DNA of 55,129 nt from a virus: positions 1 to 55,129 of IMG/VR virus record IMGVR_UViG_3300005618_000021; one strand, given 5' to 3'. The notes under the pieces are model-generated. The model saw only the letters and a program-made list of their open reading frames with translations, had not been told where the DNA came from and did no database searches. Position numbers and translations under genes: made by a program. Shown here in pieces: positions 23,309 to 32,017 of this stretch (positions are counted from its first letter, which is position 1; each line of letters begins with the position of its first letter).

Positions 23309-24033
23309 ACGATCACCTCGGCCAAGCTGCGCCGCTCTGCGTACCACGTTGGACTGTAGATGCCCTGGTAGCCGGGATATGTCTCACGCCCGTGCTGCAT
23401 GGCCTTGTTCATCGCATTGAGTCGCGCGTAGTTCCGTCGATTGCGCTGAAGAAAATACTCCTGGCCGAGCCAGCGGTAGTGCAGCAGCCTCAGTGGATCA
23501 CTGCCATCGTCAGACACGGCACCCTCGACCTCGGCCGTATGTTTGCCCGTTGCCCATCGGACCTCGAGCGCGGGATCGAAGATGCAGACCTTCGAGTACG
23601 CATCGGCCTGAACCCCTGACTGAATCTCGTCGTAGATCTGACCCAGGCCAGTCGGCGGGTGGTCGGCCATCATGCTGTAGCCCGTCACGGTCGGGTAGTT
23701 CACGCCCGCCTGACGCAGCTCGACCAATCGCTCAGTCATCCGTGGGTGGTAGAGGATCTCGTCGGCGTCGGCCCAAACCACCCAGTCGGCATGCCCACGA
23801 GCCTCTCTGTAACGCTCCTGAGCGAACGCTACGAATGCAACGTCGTCCAGGTCGCTCGGGCCATAAGGACGCACCTCTGCCCCTTCCCTGCGCGCCAGCG
23901 TGGCCGTCCCGTCGTCCGACCCCAGATCGCAGTAGACGATGACCCGATCGCAGAACTCGCGATAGGCTCTAACCCAGTAGCGAATCAGCGGCGCTTCGTT
24001 ATAAGCCAGGGTCATTGCCCAGCACGTGGTCAC
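23305..24033 (-). CDS. Family-2-type glycosyltransferase
   Basis: 242 residues from GTG 24033 (GTGA overlap with the upstream gene). MTLAYNEAPLIRYWVRAYREFCDRVIVYCDLGSDDGT is the GT2 nucleotide-binding start, and DWVVWADADEILYHP carries the DxD motif near residue 85. The C-terminal HYRWLGQEYFLQRNRRNYARLN segment is typical of the related glycosyltransferase-2-like group. Cytoplasmic; donor and acceptor unknown. Confidence 0.85.
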   Translation of the reverse strand: MTTCWAMTLAYNEAPLIRYWVRAYREFCDRVIVYCDLGSDDGTATLARREGAEVRPYGPSDLDDVAFVAFAQERYREARGHADWVVWADADEILYHPRMTERLVELRQAGVNYPTVTGYSMMADHPPTGLGQIYDEIQSGVQADAYSKVCIFDPALEVRWATGKHTAEVEGAVSDDGSDPLRLLHYRWLGQEYFLQRNRRNYARLNAMNKAMQHGRETYPGYQGIYSPTWYAERRSLAEVIV

Positions 24034-24812
24034 ACGCGCCTCATGAAGAAGTCGGGGATGCGCCATGACTCGGGCGTCATGCCCGCGTAGCGATCGACGT
24101 CGAGCCGCATGCCATGATTCCACGCGTCGAGCAGAAAGCCCACGTCGAGCGGCACGGTGCCGCAGATACCGTTCGGGAACTCGGACTGCACGAGATTGAC
24201 CGTAGGAACCACGAGCCGAGAGCGCGCCCAGGTCCGCATCAATCGGGCATCCGTTTCGTCCTGCCAGCACCGTGAGCCGCGCTCCTCGAGTTGACTCGGC
24301 GAGTTAGCCTGCACGCGCGCGACCATGCGCTTGACGAAGTCGGTGCGATAAATGGTGCCGAGCACCTCCCATGGATAGCCCCAGTCACCCATGGCCCCGA
24401 CAACTGGCCAGGTCAAACTCTCGAGTGGTGGCTGCTGCATACCGTTGCCAAACATGTCACGCCTGATGTGATCGCCAAGTCGCAGCGACGTGCCAATCAC
24501 ATCAACTGGCATGGCAGAGGCATACACCACGTCCGTCAGCACCACGTCGTCACAGCCGAACATCGTGTAGTCCGTGTCGCCGAGCAGTGACTCGAGATCG
24601 GTCCGGAAGTCCTGCTCATGACAGAACTCGACTTGGGAAAACTCGGTTTCGACCTGGGCGTATGCGTCGGCAAACCACTGCGGCTGTGACTGCACCAACA
24701 CCTTGACCAACGCTGGCTCAGTGCAATGCTTGAAAAACGAGGTCAGATAACCATGTAACTGGAGCGGGCGGTCCTTGCTAAAGCAGATGACCTGAAGGTT
24801 AGGGTCGGGCAT
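24030..24812 (-). CDS. GT-A-like glycosyltransferase
   Basis: 260 residues. LQVICFSKDRPLQLHGYLTSFFKH opens like family-2 enzymes acting on short acceptors, and YTMFGCDDVVLTD near residue 85 replaces the canonical DxD with CDD. Later WPVVGAMGDWGYPWEV and NGICGTVP are not familiar. It overlaps FkbM by 14 bases and the next GT by four. I am confident of the fold class, less of activity. Confidence 0.7.
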   Translation of the reverse strand: MPDPNLQVICFSKDRPLQLHGYLTSFFKHCTEPALVKVLVQSQPQWFADAYAQVETEFSQVEFCHEQDFRTDLESLLGDTDYTMFGCDDVVLTDVVYASAMPVDVIGTSLRLGDHIRRDMFGNGMQQPPLESLTWPVVGAMGDWGYPWEVLGTIYRTDFVKRMVARVQANSPSQLEERGSRCWQDETDARLMRTWARSRLVVPTVNLVQSEFPNGICGTVPLDVGFLLDAWNHGMRLDVDRYAGMTPESWRIPDFFMRRV

Positions 24813-25437
24813 AAAGTGCGTCTGCGAACCCCATCATCTGGCTGCCCACGTAGGCATCCTGAATCGCCACGCGATCGAAGCCGAACCCGCCGAGGTACTC
24901 GTCCATATGCGGCACCAGGACACAGCCCTCGTACATCTCCTCGTGGTTCACCTCGGTATAGATCCAGCGCAAGCTTGGCATCACTGACGCCATGCCGCGT
25001 AGAACGTGCAGTTCGGCGCCCTCCACGTCCAGGTTGGCCATGTCGAACGCTGGCGATTCGCCGTGCTGCTCAAGCAACATATCGACCGTGGTCGTCATAT
25101 CCAGTTGCCTACCGATCTCAGGCATCGACGGATAGAAGTCGAGATGCCGTTTGAGCGGCAGAATTGACGACGCCATCGAGAACGTCGTCAGCCGTAAGGT
25201 CACCGGCTCGTCATTGACATCACTGACCGTGGCTTGTACGGCACGCTGGCCAGGAAATGACGCGACCTGTTCCTGAAGAGCCGGCATCAGGGCTTGATTC
25301 GCCTCGATCCAGAACACGCGCTCTACGCCCGCAGCCTGATAATCAGGTGCCTCTTCGGCAAGGTGGGCACCTACATGAAGGACCGCTTTCGGCTTCACGC
25401 CATAACCGTCCACCAATTGCGCCATAGCGATCAGCAT
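24799..25437 (-). CDS. FkbM-family methyltransferase
   Basis: 212 residues. KAVLHVGAHLAEEAPDYQAAGVERVFWIEANQAL is the SAM-binding start, MLLEQHG...FDMANLDVEGAELHVLRGM is the conserved FkbM central motif and YTEVNHEEMYEG follows. FkbM enzymes O-methylate sugars or polyketides. Lying between two sugar-modifying genes, it probably methylates a glycan or nucleotide sugar. Confidence 0.85.
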   Translation of the reverse strand: MLIAMAQLVDGYGVKPKAVLHVGAHLAEEAPDYQAAGVERVFWIEANQALMPALQEQVASFPGQRAVQATVSDVNDEPVTLRLTTFSMASSILPLKRHLDFYPSMPEIGRQLDMTTTVDMLLEQHGESPAFDMANLDVEGAELHVLRGMASVMPSLRWIYTEVNHEEMYEGCVLVPHMDEYLGGFGFDRVAIQDAYVGSQMMGFADALYARP

Positions 25438-26580
25438 TCAGTACGCCCTGAGAAAATCGCTCATGACCTCGCCCACGTACGCCGCGCCATCCTCGTCGTC
25501 GAATGATGACAGCCCAATATAAAACCCGTCCGTATGGATACGCTCCGCGCCTGGCAATCCGCTCGCGACAATCTTCGGGTGTTCACGCGCCACTGGTTGC
25601 TCCGCGAAGTTGCCCGCCACAATCGGTCGCGTCTCGACCCCGTGCGCATCGAGGTGACGGCACAAGTCGCGTTTCCAGAATGGGGCGTCTGGTGCGACCA
25701 TCAGCGGAAACCCATGCCACGCCGGCTCACACTCGGGCAGCACGGTGATCCCGCGCAGATACTGCGGCCACGCCTTGCTCGTGACTTCGGTCAGCCGATC
25801 GTAGTTTCGGGCTCGAGCCGCCCGAAAACCTTCGATCCGGGTCATCTGCACGTTGCCAAACGCGCCCTGAAGTTCTGTTGGCCGCACATTCAGGCCCCAC
25901 GTCGGGAACCAGAACGGGAAATCTGCCTTCGGCTCCCAGCCGTGCGATCGCCACAACCGATAGTCGCGTGCGTCCAATGGCGCGTCCGTGACCACCATGC
26001 CACCCTCCATCGTGTTCAGCAGGTGGCTGAAGAAAAAGCTAAACGCCGCGGCCTGGCCTAACGTCCCAACATGCTCCCCATGCCAGCGAGCCCCCATCGC
26101 CTCACAGCAATCCTCAAGGATCGGAACATCGACGTCGTCGAGATCGTCCAGGTTGCCAACGTTCCCCAGCACATGCACCAGAAATAGCGCCTGGGTGTGA
26201 ATGTTGGTCTTGTGCCGCATATCAGCAAAATCCATTTGCAGCGTGGCCGGATCAACGTCGACCAGACGCACCGTATATCCAGCCATGATGCACGACCAGA
26301 TCTGCGTCGGCCACGTCACCGCGGGTACCAGGATCTCGTCGCCTGGCTGGGCTGGCCCTAGACCGTGAGCAATAAGCAGATCTGCGCTCGAGCCGCTGTT
26401 GACCATGATCGCGTGCTGGCGCCCAACGTACGCTGCGAACGACCGCTCAAACTCACGAACAGCGGGGCCGCACGTGGTCTGGCCGGCGCGCAGCGTCATC
26501 ATGACCGCGGCCATCTCTTCGTCGCCATAACTCACGTGAGCGAGCGGGTAGCGTTTGGTCTTGGGCTCGCTCGCTACCAT
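25438..26580 (-). CDS. DegT-family PLP enzyme with catalytic His (ColD/3-dehydratase-like)
   Basis: 380 residues. Fold landmarks are MVNSGSSADLLIAHGLG, LVPAVTWPTQIWSCIMAG, VDVDPATLQMD, ILEDCCEAMGARW and AFSFFFSHLLNTMEGG. In ordinary aminotransferases that last motif has Lys four residues before [GM]EGG; here the residue is His186, just as ColD (GDP-4-keto-6-deoxymannose 3-dehydratase) has His188. Such enzymes remove a hydroxyl from C3 of a keto sugar with PLP and no Schiff base to the enzyme. The substrate may be a nucleotide hexose or heptose. Confidence 0.8.
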   Translation of the reverse strand: MVASEPKTKRYPLAHVSYGDEEMAAVMMTLRAGQTTCGPAVREFERSFAAYVGRQHAIMVNSGSSADLLIAHGLGPAQPGDEILVPAVTWPTQIWSCIMAGYTVRLVDVDPATLQMDFADMRHKTNIHTQALFLVHVLGNVGNLDDLDDVDVPILEDCCEAMGARWHGEHVGTLGQAAAFSFFFSHLLNTMEGGMVVTDAPLDARDYRLWRSHGWEPKADFPFWFPTWGLNVRPTELQGAFGNVQMTRIEGFRAARARNYDRLTEVTSKAWPQYLRGITVLPECEPAWHGFPLMVAPDAPFWKRDLCRHLDAHGVETRPIVAGNFAEQPVAREHPKIVASGLPGAERIHTDGFYIGLSSFDDEDGAAYVGEVMSDFLRAY

Positions 26581-26581
26581 G

Positions 26582-27412
26582 TCAGAACCTCACGAGTTGA
26601 ATCGGCTCGGGATACATGTCCGGCAGGTCGAGCTCGACCTGCAACGGCTTGTCGATGAACTGGTAGACCGGCCCACCCAGATCTTTCTCAGCGATGCCCG
26701 TCACACCCCTCACAAAATTCCAGATGATCACGCCATGCTCGCACTTGCTAGCCACATGCTCCGCGTACCAGTCACGCGTCTCCATGTCGAACTCTGAGAA
26801 GGCATAGGCACTGAACAGGAAGCGGGGCGCTTCGCTCGCATCCAGCGCCAGCGCGACGCCCAGCGGATCGAGGCCGTCCATCGCCTTGATCGGCACCCCC
26901 AACGCCACCGCGAGCCGCTTCTGGATCACGATCGCCTCGGGCAAGTCGATAATGGTGTAGCGGTCAATGATCACGTCAGGAAACAACTGGCTCAGCCGGT
27001 CAACGTAGAGCGCCAGGCCACCGTAACCGCCGCCGATCTCGATCACGTGCATGCGTGTCATACCGACCTCGGCCGCATGCGTCCATAGCCGTAGCGCCTG
27101 ACTCAAATAACGCATATTCGAGGGCGAGCACGTTAGATCTACCTCGCGGAACGTGTCCTGAACGGGCTTGCCGTAGCGGTCGTTCTCCGCGGCAATGACC
27201 GGCAAGAGCCGCACTGCATCCGACCAGTACGCGGAATACTCCCTCTGGATGTGGTCGAGAAACCTGATGGCCTGGTAATGGTCGACGTGCTCCAGAACGC
27301 GCTGGTAGCGCAGATCTGACTTGAACGTCCACTCGTGCGGCTTCTGTGCCGCGGCCTCGTGCAACACATCACGATAGCTGGTGTAATTGCTGGTTGGCGT
27401 GGGTGCGATCAT
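26582..27412 (-). CDS. Putative sugar O-methyltransferase
   Basis: 276 residues. MHVIEIGGGYGGLALYVDRL near residue 120 is the SAM-binding glycine loop; YTIIDLPEAIVIQKRLAV supplies the acidic strand, and FLFSAYAFSEFDMETRDWYAEHV belongs to the putative sugar O-methyltransferase family seen in O-antigen clusters. Coupled to GT2 by ATGA. It probably caps or decorates a sugar made by neighbouring enzymes. Confidence 0.8.
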   Translation of the reverse strand: MIAPTPTSNYTSYRDVLHEAAAQKPHEWTFKSDLRYQRVLEHVDHYQAIRFLDHIQREYSAYWSDAVRLLPVIAAENDRYGKPVQDTFREVDLTCSPSNMRYLSQALRLWTHAAEVGMTRMHVIEIGGGYGGLALYVDRLSQLFPDVIIDRYTIIDLPEAIVIQKRLAVALGVPIKAMDGLDPLGVALALDASEAPRFLFSAYAFSEFDMETRDWYAEHVASKCEHGVIIWNFVRGVTGIAEKDLGGPVYQFIDKPLQVELDLPDMYPEPIQLVRF

Positions 27413-27999
27413 CCTGGCCGTGCCCTTGCCACAAACTCGTTGATCCAGATCGCTTTCTCCACGCCACCGAAGTTCTCGACCGTGCTCGCCACGTAATCAA
27501 AATCTCCCGTGTAGTCGCACGTCCAACTGCCGATCTTGTCGGGCACGTTCGGCGTGACCAGGCAATGACCGCCAATGTGGTTCCGTTCCATGTTGCCCGC
27601 GAAGTCCCAGAAATCGAGGCCGAAGTACGAGTGGAACCGGAACAGCAGTGCGTACTTATCTGGGTAGACTGTCACGCTCCTGCGCATCAGCGCGACCGCG
27701 TCAGGCGTCCACACGTCATCGTCGTCGTTGCAGTGAATGTAGTCACCCTTCGCGTGGCTGATGCCGTAGTCAAGTTGGTGATGGCCAAAACAATGATGGC
27801 CGGCGTCGAGGCTCAGGTATCGAAACCGCGAGCCGTAGCTCTGGACCCACGCCTCAACCCGCGGCAACGGTCCGTCGTGCACGTCACCGACCACGATCAC
27901 CTCGTCCGCAGGATCGAGTTGGCCCGCGAGACTCGACAGGCAACGCGTCAACGGCCGGTCATCCCGATGCGTCGGGACAATGAACGTGAACGATGGCAC
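27409..27999 (-). CDS. Family-2 glycosyltransferase
   Basis: 196 residues from GTG 27999, one base after the preceding stop. SFTFIVPTHRDDRPLTRCLSSL and HAKGDYIHCNDDDDVWTPDAV (metal-binding acidic cluster near residue 95) mark a GT-A enzyme. It is short for the family and lacks a C-terminal extension. First gene of the second glycan island, immediately after capsid-associated genes. Confidence 0.85.
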   Translation of the reverse strand: MPSFTFIVPTHRDDRPLTRCLSSLAGQLDPADEVIVVGDVHDGPLPRVEAWVQSYGSRFRYLSLDAGHHCFGHHQLDYGISHAKGDYIHCNDDDDVWTPDAVALMRRSVTVYPDKYALLFRFHSYFGLDFWDFAGNMERNHIGGHCLVTPNVPDKIGSWTCDYTGDFDYVASTVENFGGVEKAIWINEFVARARPG

Positions 28000-28000
28000 C

Positions 28001-28246
28001 TTATTTCTTGTCAGACGCCTTCGACTCGTCCTCAGGCTCAGCCGGTTTGGCCTCACCTTTGCCGAGCGTGATCACGCCGGCTGACTCGCGCCACTGGGCG
28101 TTACGCTGGTTCCAGACGTAGATTTTGCCGCCGCTGTCGACCACATAGTCGCGGTTCGCAGCCTGCGACAAGTCCTGATCGGTCGACGCGTCGGCAACGT
28201 ACTGCCCGTTCGCGTCGTACAGACTCACGATGTACCCGTCAGCCAT
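28001..28246 (-). CDS. Small capsid-region protein with charged tail
   Basis: 81 residues. DGYIVSLYDANGQYVADAST and YVVDSGGKIYVWNQRN form a small beta domain; the last 25 residues are Lys/Glu/Pro-rich and probably disordered. ATG 28246 overlaps the upstream gene. Located after the major capsid genes, it may be a head decoration protein. Inference only. Confidence 0.6.
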   Translation of the reverse strand: MADGYIVSLYDANGQYVADASTDQDLSQAANRDYVVDSGGKIYVWNQRNAQWRESAGVITLGKGEAKPAEPEDESKASDKK

Positions 28247-28451
28247 GCGGCTTCACTCCTTTGTTCTCATAGTCGCGCGCTGGCCAACGCGCCTTGTCGT
28301 AGTACGTCAATCGCATCTTGGGATCGACCACCGGCAGCGAATCTTCTCCCGCTGCCGGTGGCTTACCCCTAATCCTGCGCAGATGCGGCCATAGACGGCG
28401 AACAACCTCTACGACTGATGGCGCAGGATTAGTCCTCAACTGTCTCTCCAT
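28239..28451 (-). CDS. Small basic protein of unknown function
   Basis: 70 residues from ATG 28451, inside the end of the upstream gene. Basic, with EVVRRLWPHLRRIRGKPP and a C-terminal LTYYDKARWPARDYENKG. It shares coupling on both sides. No family recognised; a head protein is possible. Confidence 0.55.
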   Translation of the reverse strand: MERQLRTNPAPSVVEVVRRLWPHLRRIRGKPPAAGEDSLPVVDPKMRLTYYDKARWPARDYENKGVKPHG

Positions 28452-28791
28452 CGTTGTCACCATCGAGCATGAACCAGATCGCTTCAGCAACCTCCTCTGG
28501 ATCGACATCGGTTCCTCGTAAGTCCCAGCGCAACCCCCCGTCATACCAAGCCGTAAGATCGAGCCCAGGAAACTCACTACACACGCGCGCCATCAAGGTA
28601 AGTGCGTCCAAACCACCCCGGCGCCGTACCACAAAGTCAACGTAGAACGAATTCGCCTCGACCTGGGCCTTGGTGGGATTCTCGTGCCCCTCACAACTAC
28701 TGGACGTGGAAATACTCGGAATGCAATTCAAAGCCTCAACTAACGACCGAATGCCTTCGTCGATCTGGATTGCTTCTCGCGCGGCAGTCAT
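28429..28791 (-). CDS. Conserved unknown with SSCEGH motif
   Basis: 120 residues. IRSLVEALNCIPSISTSSSCEGHENP resembles a small protein family whose signature is SSCEGH/SCSGH, followed here by FYVDFVVRR and a C-terminal acidic helix. The Cys and His may bind a metal. Start overlaps the HNH endonuclease stop (ATGA). Function unknown. Confidence 0.65.
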   Translation of the reverse strand: MTAAREAIQIDEGIRSLVEALNCIPSISTSSSCEGHENPTKAQVEANSFYVDFVVRRRGGLDALTLMARVCSEFPGLDLTAWYDGGLRWDLRGTDVDPEEVAEAIWFMLDGDNDGETVED

Positions 28792-29699
28792 GACGGCACC
28801 TGCGGCAGCGCACCAAACAAGCGCTCATACTCGGCCAATCTCTCGGCCATAGACAGTTCGCGTCGTTTGCGATCCGCCGCAGTCTTCCACGTGTGGTGCG
28901 TCGGATCGAGGATTTGCAGGTTGTCCAACCGGTTGTCGGTTTTGTTCTGATTCTTGTGGTCTACCTGCTCACGCGTATCGAGCACCCGCCCTAGCGACTG
29001 CTCCACAATCCAGCGGTGCTCAAGGACATGACCATTACGGCTAGCCTTGGGATGCGTTGGCTCGTAGATCGTGTAGTAGCCCTGAGCGTTTAGGAGAACC
29101 GGCCGTCCATTATGTTCGCGACCCGTTGGCCGCTTGATGGAAGCGAGTGCCCCATGCGCTCTGCAACAATACTTCCGCGTATCACTTGGTCGGCGCGGTA
29201 ATACCTTAGGGCAACCGTCTAATGCGCATGCCACCATGCGCCTGACCTTCTTGAATGACTCGTAGGCACACGCCTTCGAGTGAAACCGACGGTTCTGCTT
29301 TATATAGGCAGGTTGACGGTAGAACAACCTACCGCACCCCTCGCACGGGATGGTGTCACCCGTACGCGGTCTGCGGGGGTGAGCGTATCCCCCGCGCTCC
29401 TGACGCTGGCGCATGTTCCATTTAGCTCGACACGCCATTGAATGGAACCAAGGGCGCTCAGCATTCTTCTCATTGACGTACCGCACGACCTCAACGCTGC
29501 ATTCAGCACAGGGCCTTGCTTCAATCAGCCCGCGATATCTATTCGGCTCGCGAGAGGCGCTAGCGCCCTGCGGCATGTGTGGCCGCTGACAGTCCCTATC
29601 GCAGAACCATCTGGCTCCGCGCGCTTGAGACAAATAACGAGTCAGCAGTTTTCCACATGTCGCACAGGGCCTAGTCGCCTTTTCTCCTCGAACTGGCAT
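28788..29699 (-). CDS. HNH homing endonuclease with several zinc fingers
   Basis: 303 residues. Four Cys-x2-Cys...Cys modules lie in order (PCATCGK...CDRDC; PCAECS...MACR; PCEGCGR...KAC; CALDGCPK...CCRAH), followed by the HNH core HVLEHRWIVEQSLGRVLDTREQVDHKNQNKTDNRLDNLQIL near residue 240. It lies between the major capsid gene and small head genes, a classical target for free-standing endonucleases. The start is within an RBS-masking hairpin at 29699-29725. Confidence 0.9.
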   Translation of the reverse strand: MPVRGEKATRPCATCGKLLTRYLSQARGARWFCDRDCQRPHMPQGASASREPNRYRGLIEARPCAECSVEVVRYVNEKNAERPWFHSMACRAKWNMRQRQERGGYAHPRRPRTGDTIPCEGCGRLFYRQPAYIKQNRRFHSKACAYESFKKVRRMVACALDGCPKVLPRRPSDTRKYCCRAHGALASIKRPTGREHNGRPVLLNAQGYYTIYEPTHPKASRNGHVLEHRWIVEQSLGRVLDTREQVDHKNQNKTDNRLDNLQILDPTHHTWKTAADRKRRELSMAERLAEYERLFGALPQVPS

Positions 29700-29725
29700 A
29701 TACGCTCCTTACACAGGAGAGTATA
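29699..29725 (-). promoter_or_regulatory. RNA hairpin masking the HNH Shine-Dalgarno
   Basis: Minus-strand TATACTCTCCT (29725-29715) pairs with AGGAGCGTATA (29709-29699), with one mismatch and a five-base loop. The 3' arm holds most of AAGGAG, the site five bases before ATG 29699. It would block translation from read-through mRNA made for the capsid genes. Confidence 0.65.
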
Positions 29726-29738
29726 CACCAGTCACCAC

Positions 29739-31064
29739 TCACAATCCAGTAACTTTTGCGAAGACCGCTGGTCTCCACACAACGAATGCCACCCGGAGTT
29801 CGGCAAGAATTGTCTGCATATTACGTACGAACTGATCGTTCACTGTCCCCACTCTGACCGCGCCTTGTTCGCGATCGTAGAGGGTCGCGCCCTGCTGGAA
29901 GTCTCCGACCAGGCCCGTGCCCGTGGTGATATTCGGATCTTCGACGACCGGAATGCCCCACAGCGTGGGTGCACCCATACCCGACGGCGGCCCGAACAGA
30001 TACGAGCCTGGCGTCGCGGTCGATGCCGATTCACGTGCCAGACGGATCGTTTGCCAGTCAGTCGGATTGAGCGCATACGCTGATGCTCGACCCAGACCCG
30101 TCCAGTTGACGAGCGTGCGGCCCTTGTACAGCGCGTCGATCTGACTGTCAGTGCCCTTGCCGACAACGCCAATGCTCGCCGTGTTCAGGATGCCGGTCAG
30201 GTTTTCACCGGTGCCGTCACCAGACACGACCTGCGACTGGAGTTTCTGCTGGAGGCCGAACAGAAGCCGGCCATCGATGATGCCACGGATCGCCGGCGCA
30301 TCAGCCAGCATCCGGTTGGTGACCGGAATCCAGTGTGCCAGCGTGCGCACCGTAGCCGTCTGGGTGCTGTACGCCAGCGCAGACTCTGGCTTGAGGCCCG
30401 TGCCCGTGCCAGTAGCAAGTGCTGATGCCGTGAAGCCCGTTGCCTCAGCCACGAACGCCGCGGCATTGGTGAACGTATCCTCACGAACGTACTCGATAGT
30501 GTCGCTCGAGGTCTGGTTGCGTGAGATCAGATCGATGAAGTTCAGCGGCGCCTGGAGCAAGTCGATGAACCCCGGCTGATGGTCCTCGAGCACGAACGGA
30601 CCGCCAGACGTGGACGAGCCGCCACGTAACAGCGTCTTCTGCTCTGCCCATTGCAGCATCGACGTTCCCTCGGCCATCGTCACGCCGATCTCGACGCGAC
30701 TCAGGTTCGAATCGAACATCTTGCGCTGCTTGGCCGCGCGATAGTCCATGCTCGCCAGAAACTGACGACCTGGGGAAATGCGCTTGCCCTCGGCATCCTG
30801 CTCGTCACCCTCGTACGTTGGGCGTGCGCCCGGAGCTGGCTTGCTCACGCGCTCATAGGACGACAGAATGCGTGCTCGTCGCTGCTCGGCATTCTCGATA
30901 TCGTTCAGTTTGGTTTCGAGCGTGGTGATTTCGTCGAGCAGTTTCACCTGCTCTTCGCGTTCCTCGTTCGGCATCTCCGTGTCGAGATACTTCTTTTCAC
31001 GCAGGTCGGCCTGCTCAAGTCGAGTTTTGAGCTCTGCCTGAGCCTCCGCAATAGTCATAGACAT
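29739..31064 (-). CDS. HK97-fold major capsid protein
   Basis: 441 residues. The N-terminal 100 residues are a charged coiled coil (LREKKYLDTEMPNEEREEQVKLLDEITTLETKLND), the delta scaffold removed by the protease. The mature body contains PFVLEDHQPGFIDLLQAPLNFIDLI, IEYVREDTFTNAAAFVAEATGFTAS and LAHWIPVTNRMLADAPAIRGIIDGRL, all standard HK97 landmarks. Follows protease by six bases. Confidence 0.95.
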   Translation of the reverse strand: MSMTIAEAQAELKTRLEQADLREKKYLDTEMPNEEREEQVKLLDEITTLETKLNDIENAEQRRARILSSYERVSKPAPGARPTYEGDEQDAEGKRISPGRQFLASMDYRAAKQRKMFDSNLSRVEIGVTMAEGTSMLQWAEQKTLLRGGSSTSGGPFVLEDHQPGFIDLLQAPLNFIDLISRNQTSSDTIEYVREDTFTNAAAFVAEATGFTASALATGTGTGLKPESALAYSTQTATVRTLAHWIPVTNRMLADAPAIRGIIDGRLLFGLQQKLQSQVVSGDGTGENLTGILNTASIGVVGKGTDSQIDALYKGRTLVNWTGLGRASAYALNPTDWQTIRLARESASTATPGSYLFGPPSGMGAPTLWGIPVVEDPNITTGTGLVGDFQQGATLYDREQGAVRVGTVNDQFVRNMQTILAELRVAFVVWRPAVFAKVTGL

Positions 31065-31070
31065 GGGTCG

Positions 31071-31913
31071 TTAGACCTCCACACCACGCGCTCGCAGACG
31101 GTGGCGCACTAATTCGAGAGTCAGCGCAGTAGTGCGGACTTGACTCTCGTTCGGGTCGGGTACTTGTTCCTGCTTGTGAGCCAGTACCGCTTCGGCGTCG
31201 TGACGCACGGCGTCGATACCCGAGAACGTCTCGAGCAGTGCCTGGAGGTCTGTGCGCTTGGCTTCCGTCAGGCTAAAGTCGCCCGCCGAAAGCTTTTCCA
31301 ATAGGTCGCGAGTACGTTCACCGAACGCAGCAACCACATCGTTGGTGACACTGGCGAGCTGGGCCAGCGTCAGATCTTCGTACGGCAGCGTTTCCTTGTT
31401 TTCGCTACCCTTTGCATTCTCAACCTGCGCCTGACATGTCGCGCAGTGAACGTGCTCCTTGACGGATTGCACTTGTGCCTGCTCATTCATCGGCAAACTG
31501 ACGACGCTGTTTTCGAGCAGATCGACCTTGTTCAGGAGACGTGTATCGCCGCCGTCCTCAAACGCGAACTCGCTCGGGATATAGCCGATGCTCATCGATC
31601 GCACGGCACCCGCCTTGAGCAATTTGTAGGCGTCCTGGCCACGTTGCGTGTCGACGAGCTGCCACGTGCCAAGCAGTCCCTTGGCATCTTCCTTAAGCGA
31701 TTTCTCAATGCCGATCGGCTCGCGCATGTCGTGCTGCCAGAGCAGTGGTCGGAACTTGCGGGCGCTCAGCGTGTCAGCGAATGCGCCTTTGGTGATGATG
31801 TCGCCGCCGTGGTCCTTGAAGCCGAAGGTCGAGGCGTACGCGGTGAATTGCATCGAACCGTCTGAGCCGGCCTTGATCTCGACCAACTCCAGCGGGGTAG
31901 CTTTGTAGAACAA
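31071..31913 (-). CDS. HK97-family prohead protease
   Basis: 280 residues from TTG 31913 with GAAGGGAG about nine bases upstream. QFTAYASTFGFKDHGGDIITKGAF and PLLWQHDMREPIGI (catalytic His) then GAVRSMSIGYIPSEF (catalytic Ser) match the U35 protease family, which matures the capsid. The C-terminal 130 residues form a long helical extension, possibly scaffolding, with a Cys-x2-Cys pair. Confidence 0.92.
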   Translation of the reverse strand: MFYKATPLELVEIKAGSDGSMQFTAYASTFGFKDHGGDIITKGAFADTLSARKFRPLLWQHDMREPIGIEKSLKEDAKGLLGTWQLVDTQRGQDAYKLLKAGAVRSMSIGYIPSEFAFEDGGDTRLLNKVDLLENSVVSLPMNEQAQVQSVKEHVHCATCQAQVENAKGSENKETLPYEDLTLAQLASVTNDVVAAFGERTRDLLEKLSAGDFSLTEAKRTDLQALLETFSGIDAVRHDAEAVLAHKQEQVPDPNESQVRTTALTLELVRHRLRARGVEV

Positions 31914-32017
31914 GGGGCCGGCTCCCTTCAGAAGCGTTGAAGATGAGCCGGGGGTAGCGCTGCTAGCGCCGGCAGATGTGTTGGAAAACTTGGTGCGATC
32001 CGCAGTGTTAAACAGTT
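31914..32017. other. Short non-coding gap upstream of protease
   Basis: About 100 bases. They contain TAGCGCTGCTAGCGC, a 5-bp-arm dyad, and on the plus strand an A/T-richer run ending gttaaacagttatg that could serve a weak rightward promoter for the gene at 32018. No further gene is seen. Confidence 0.35.
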
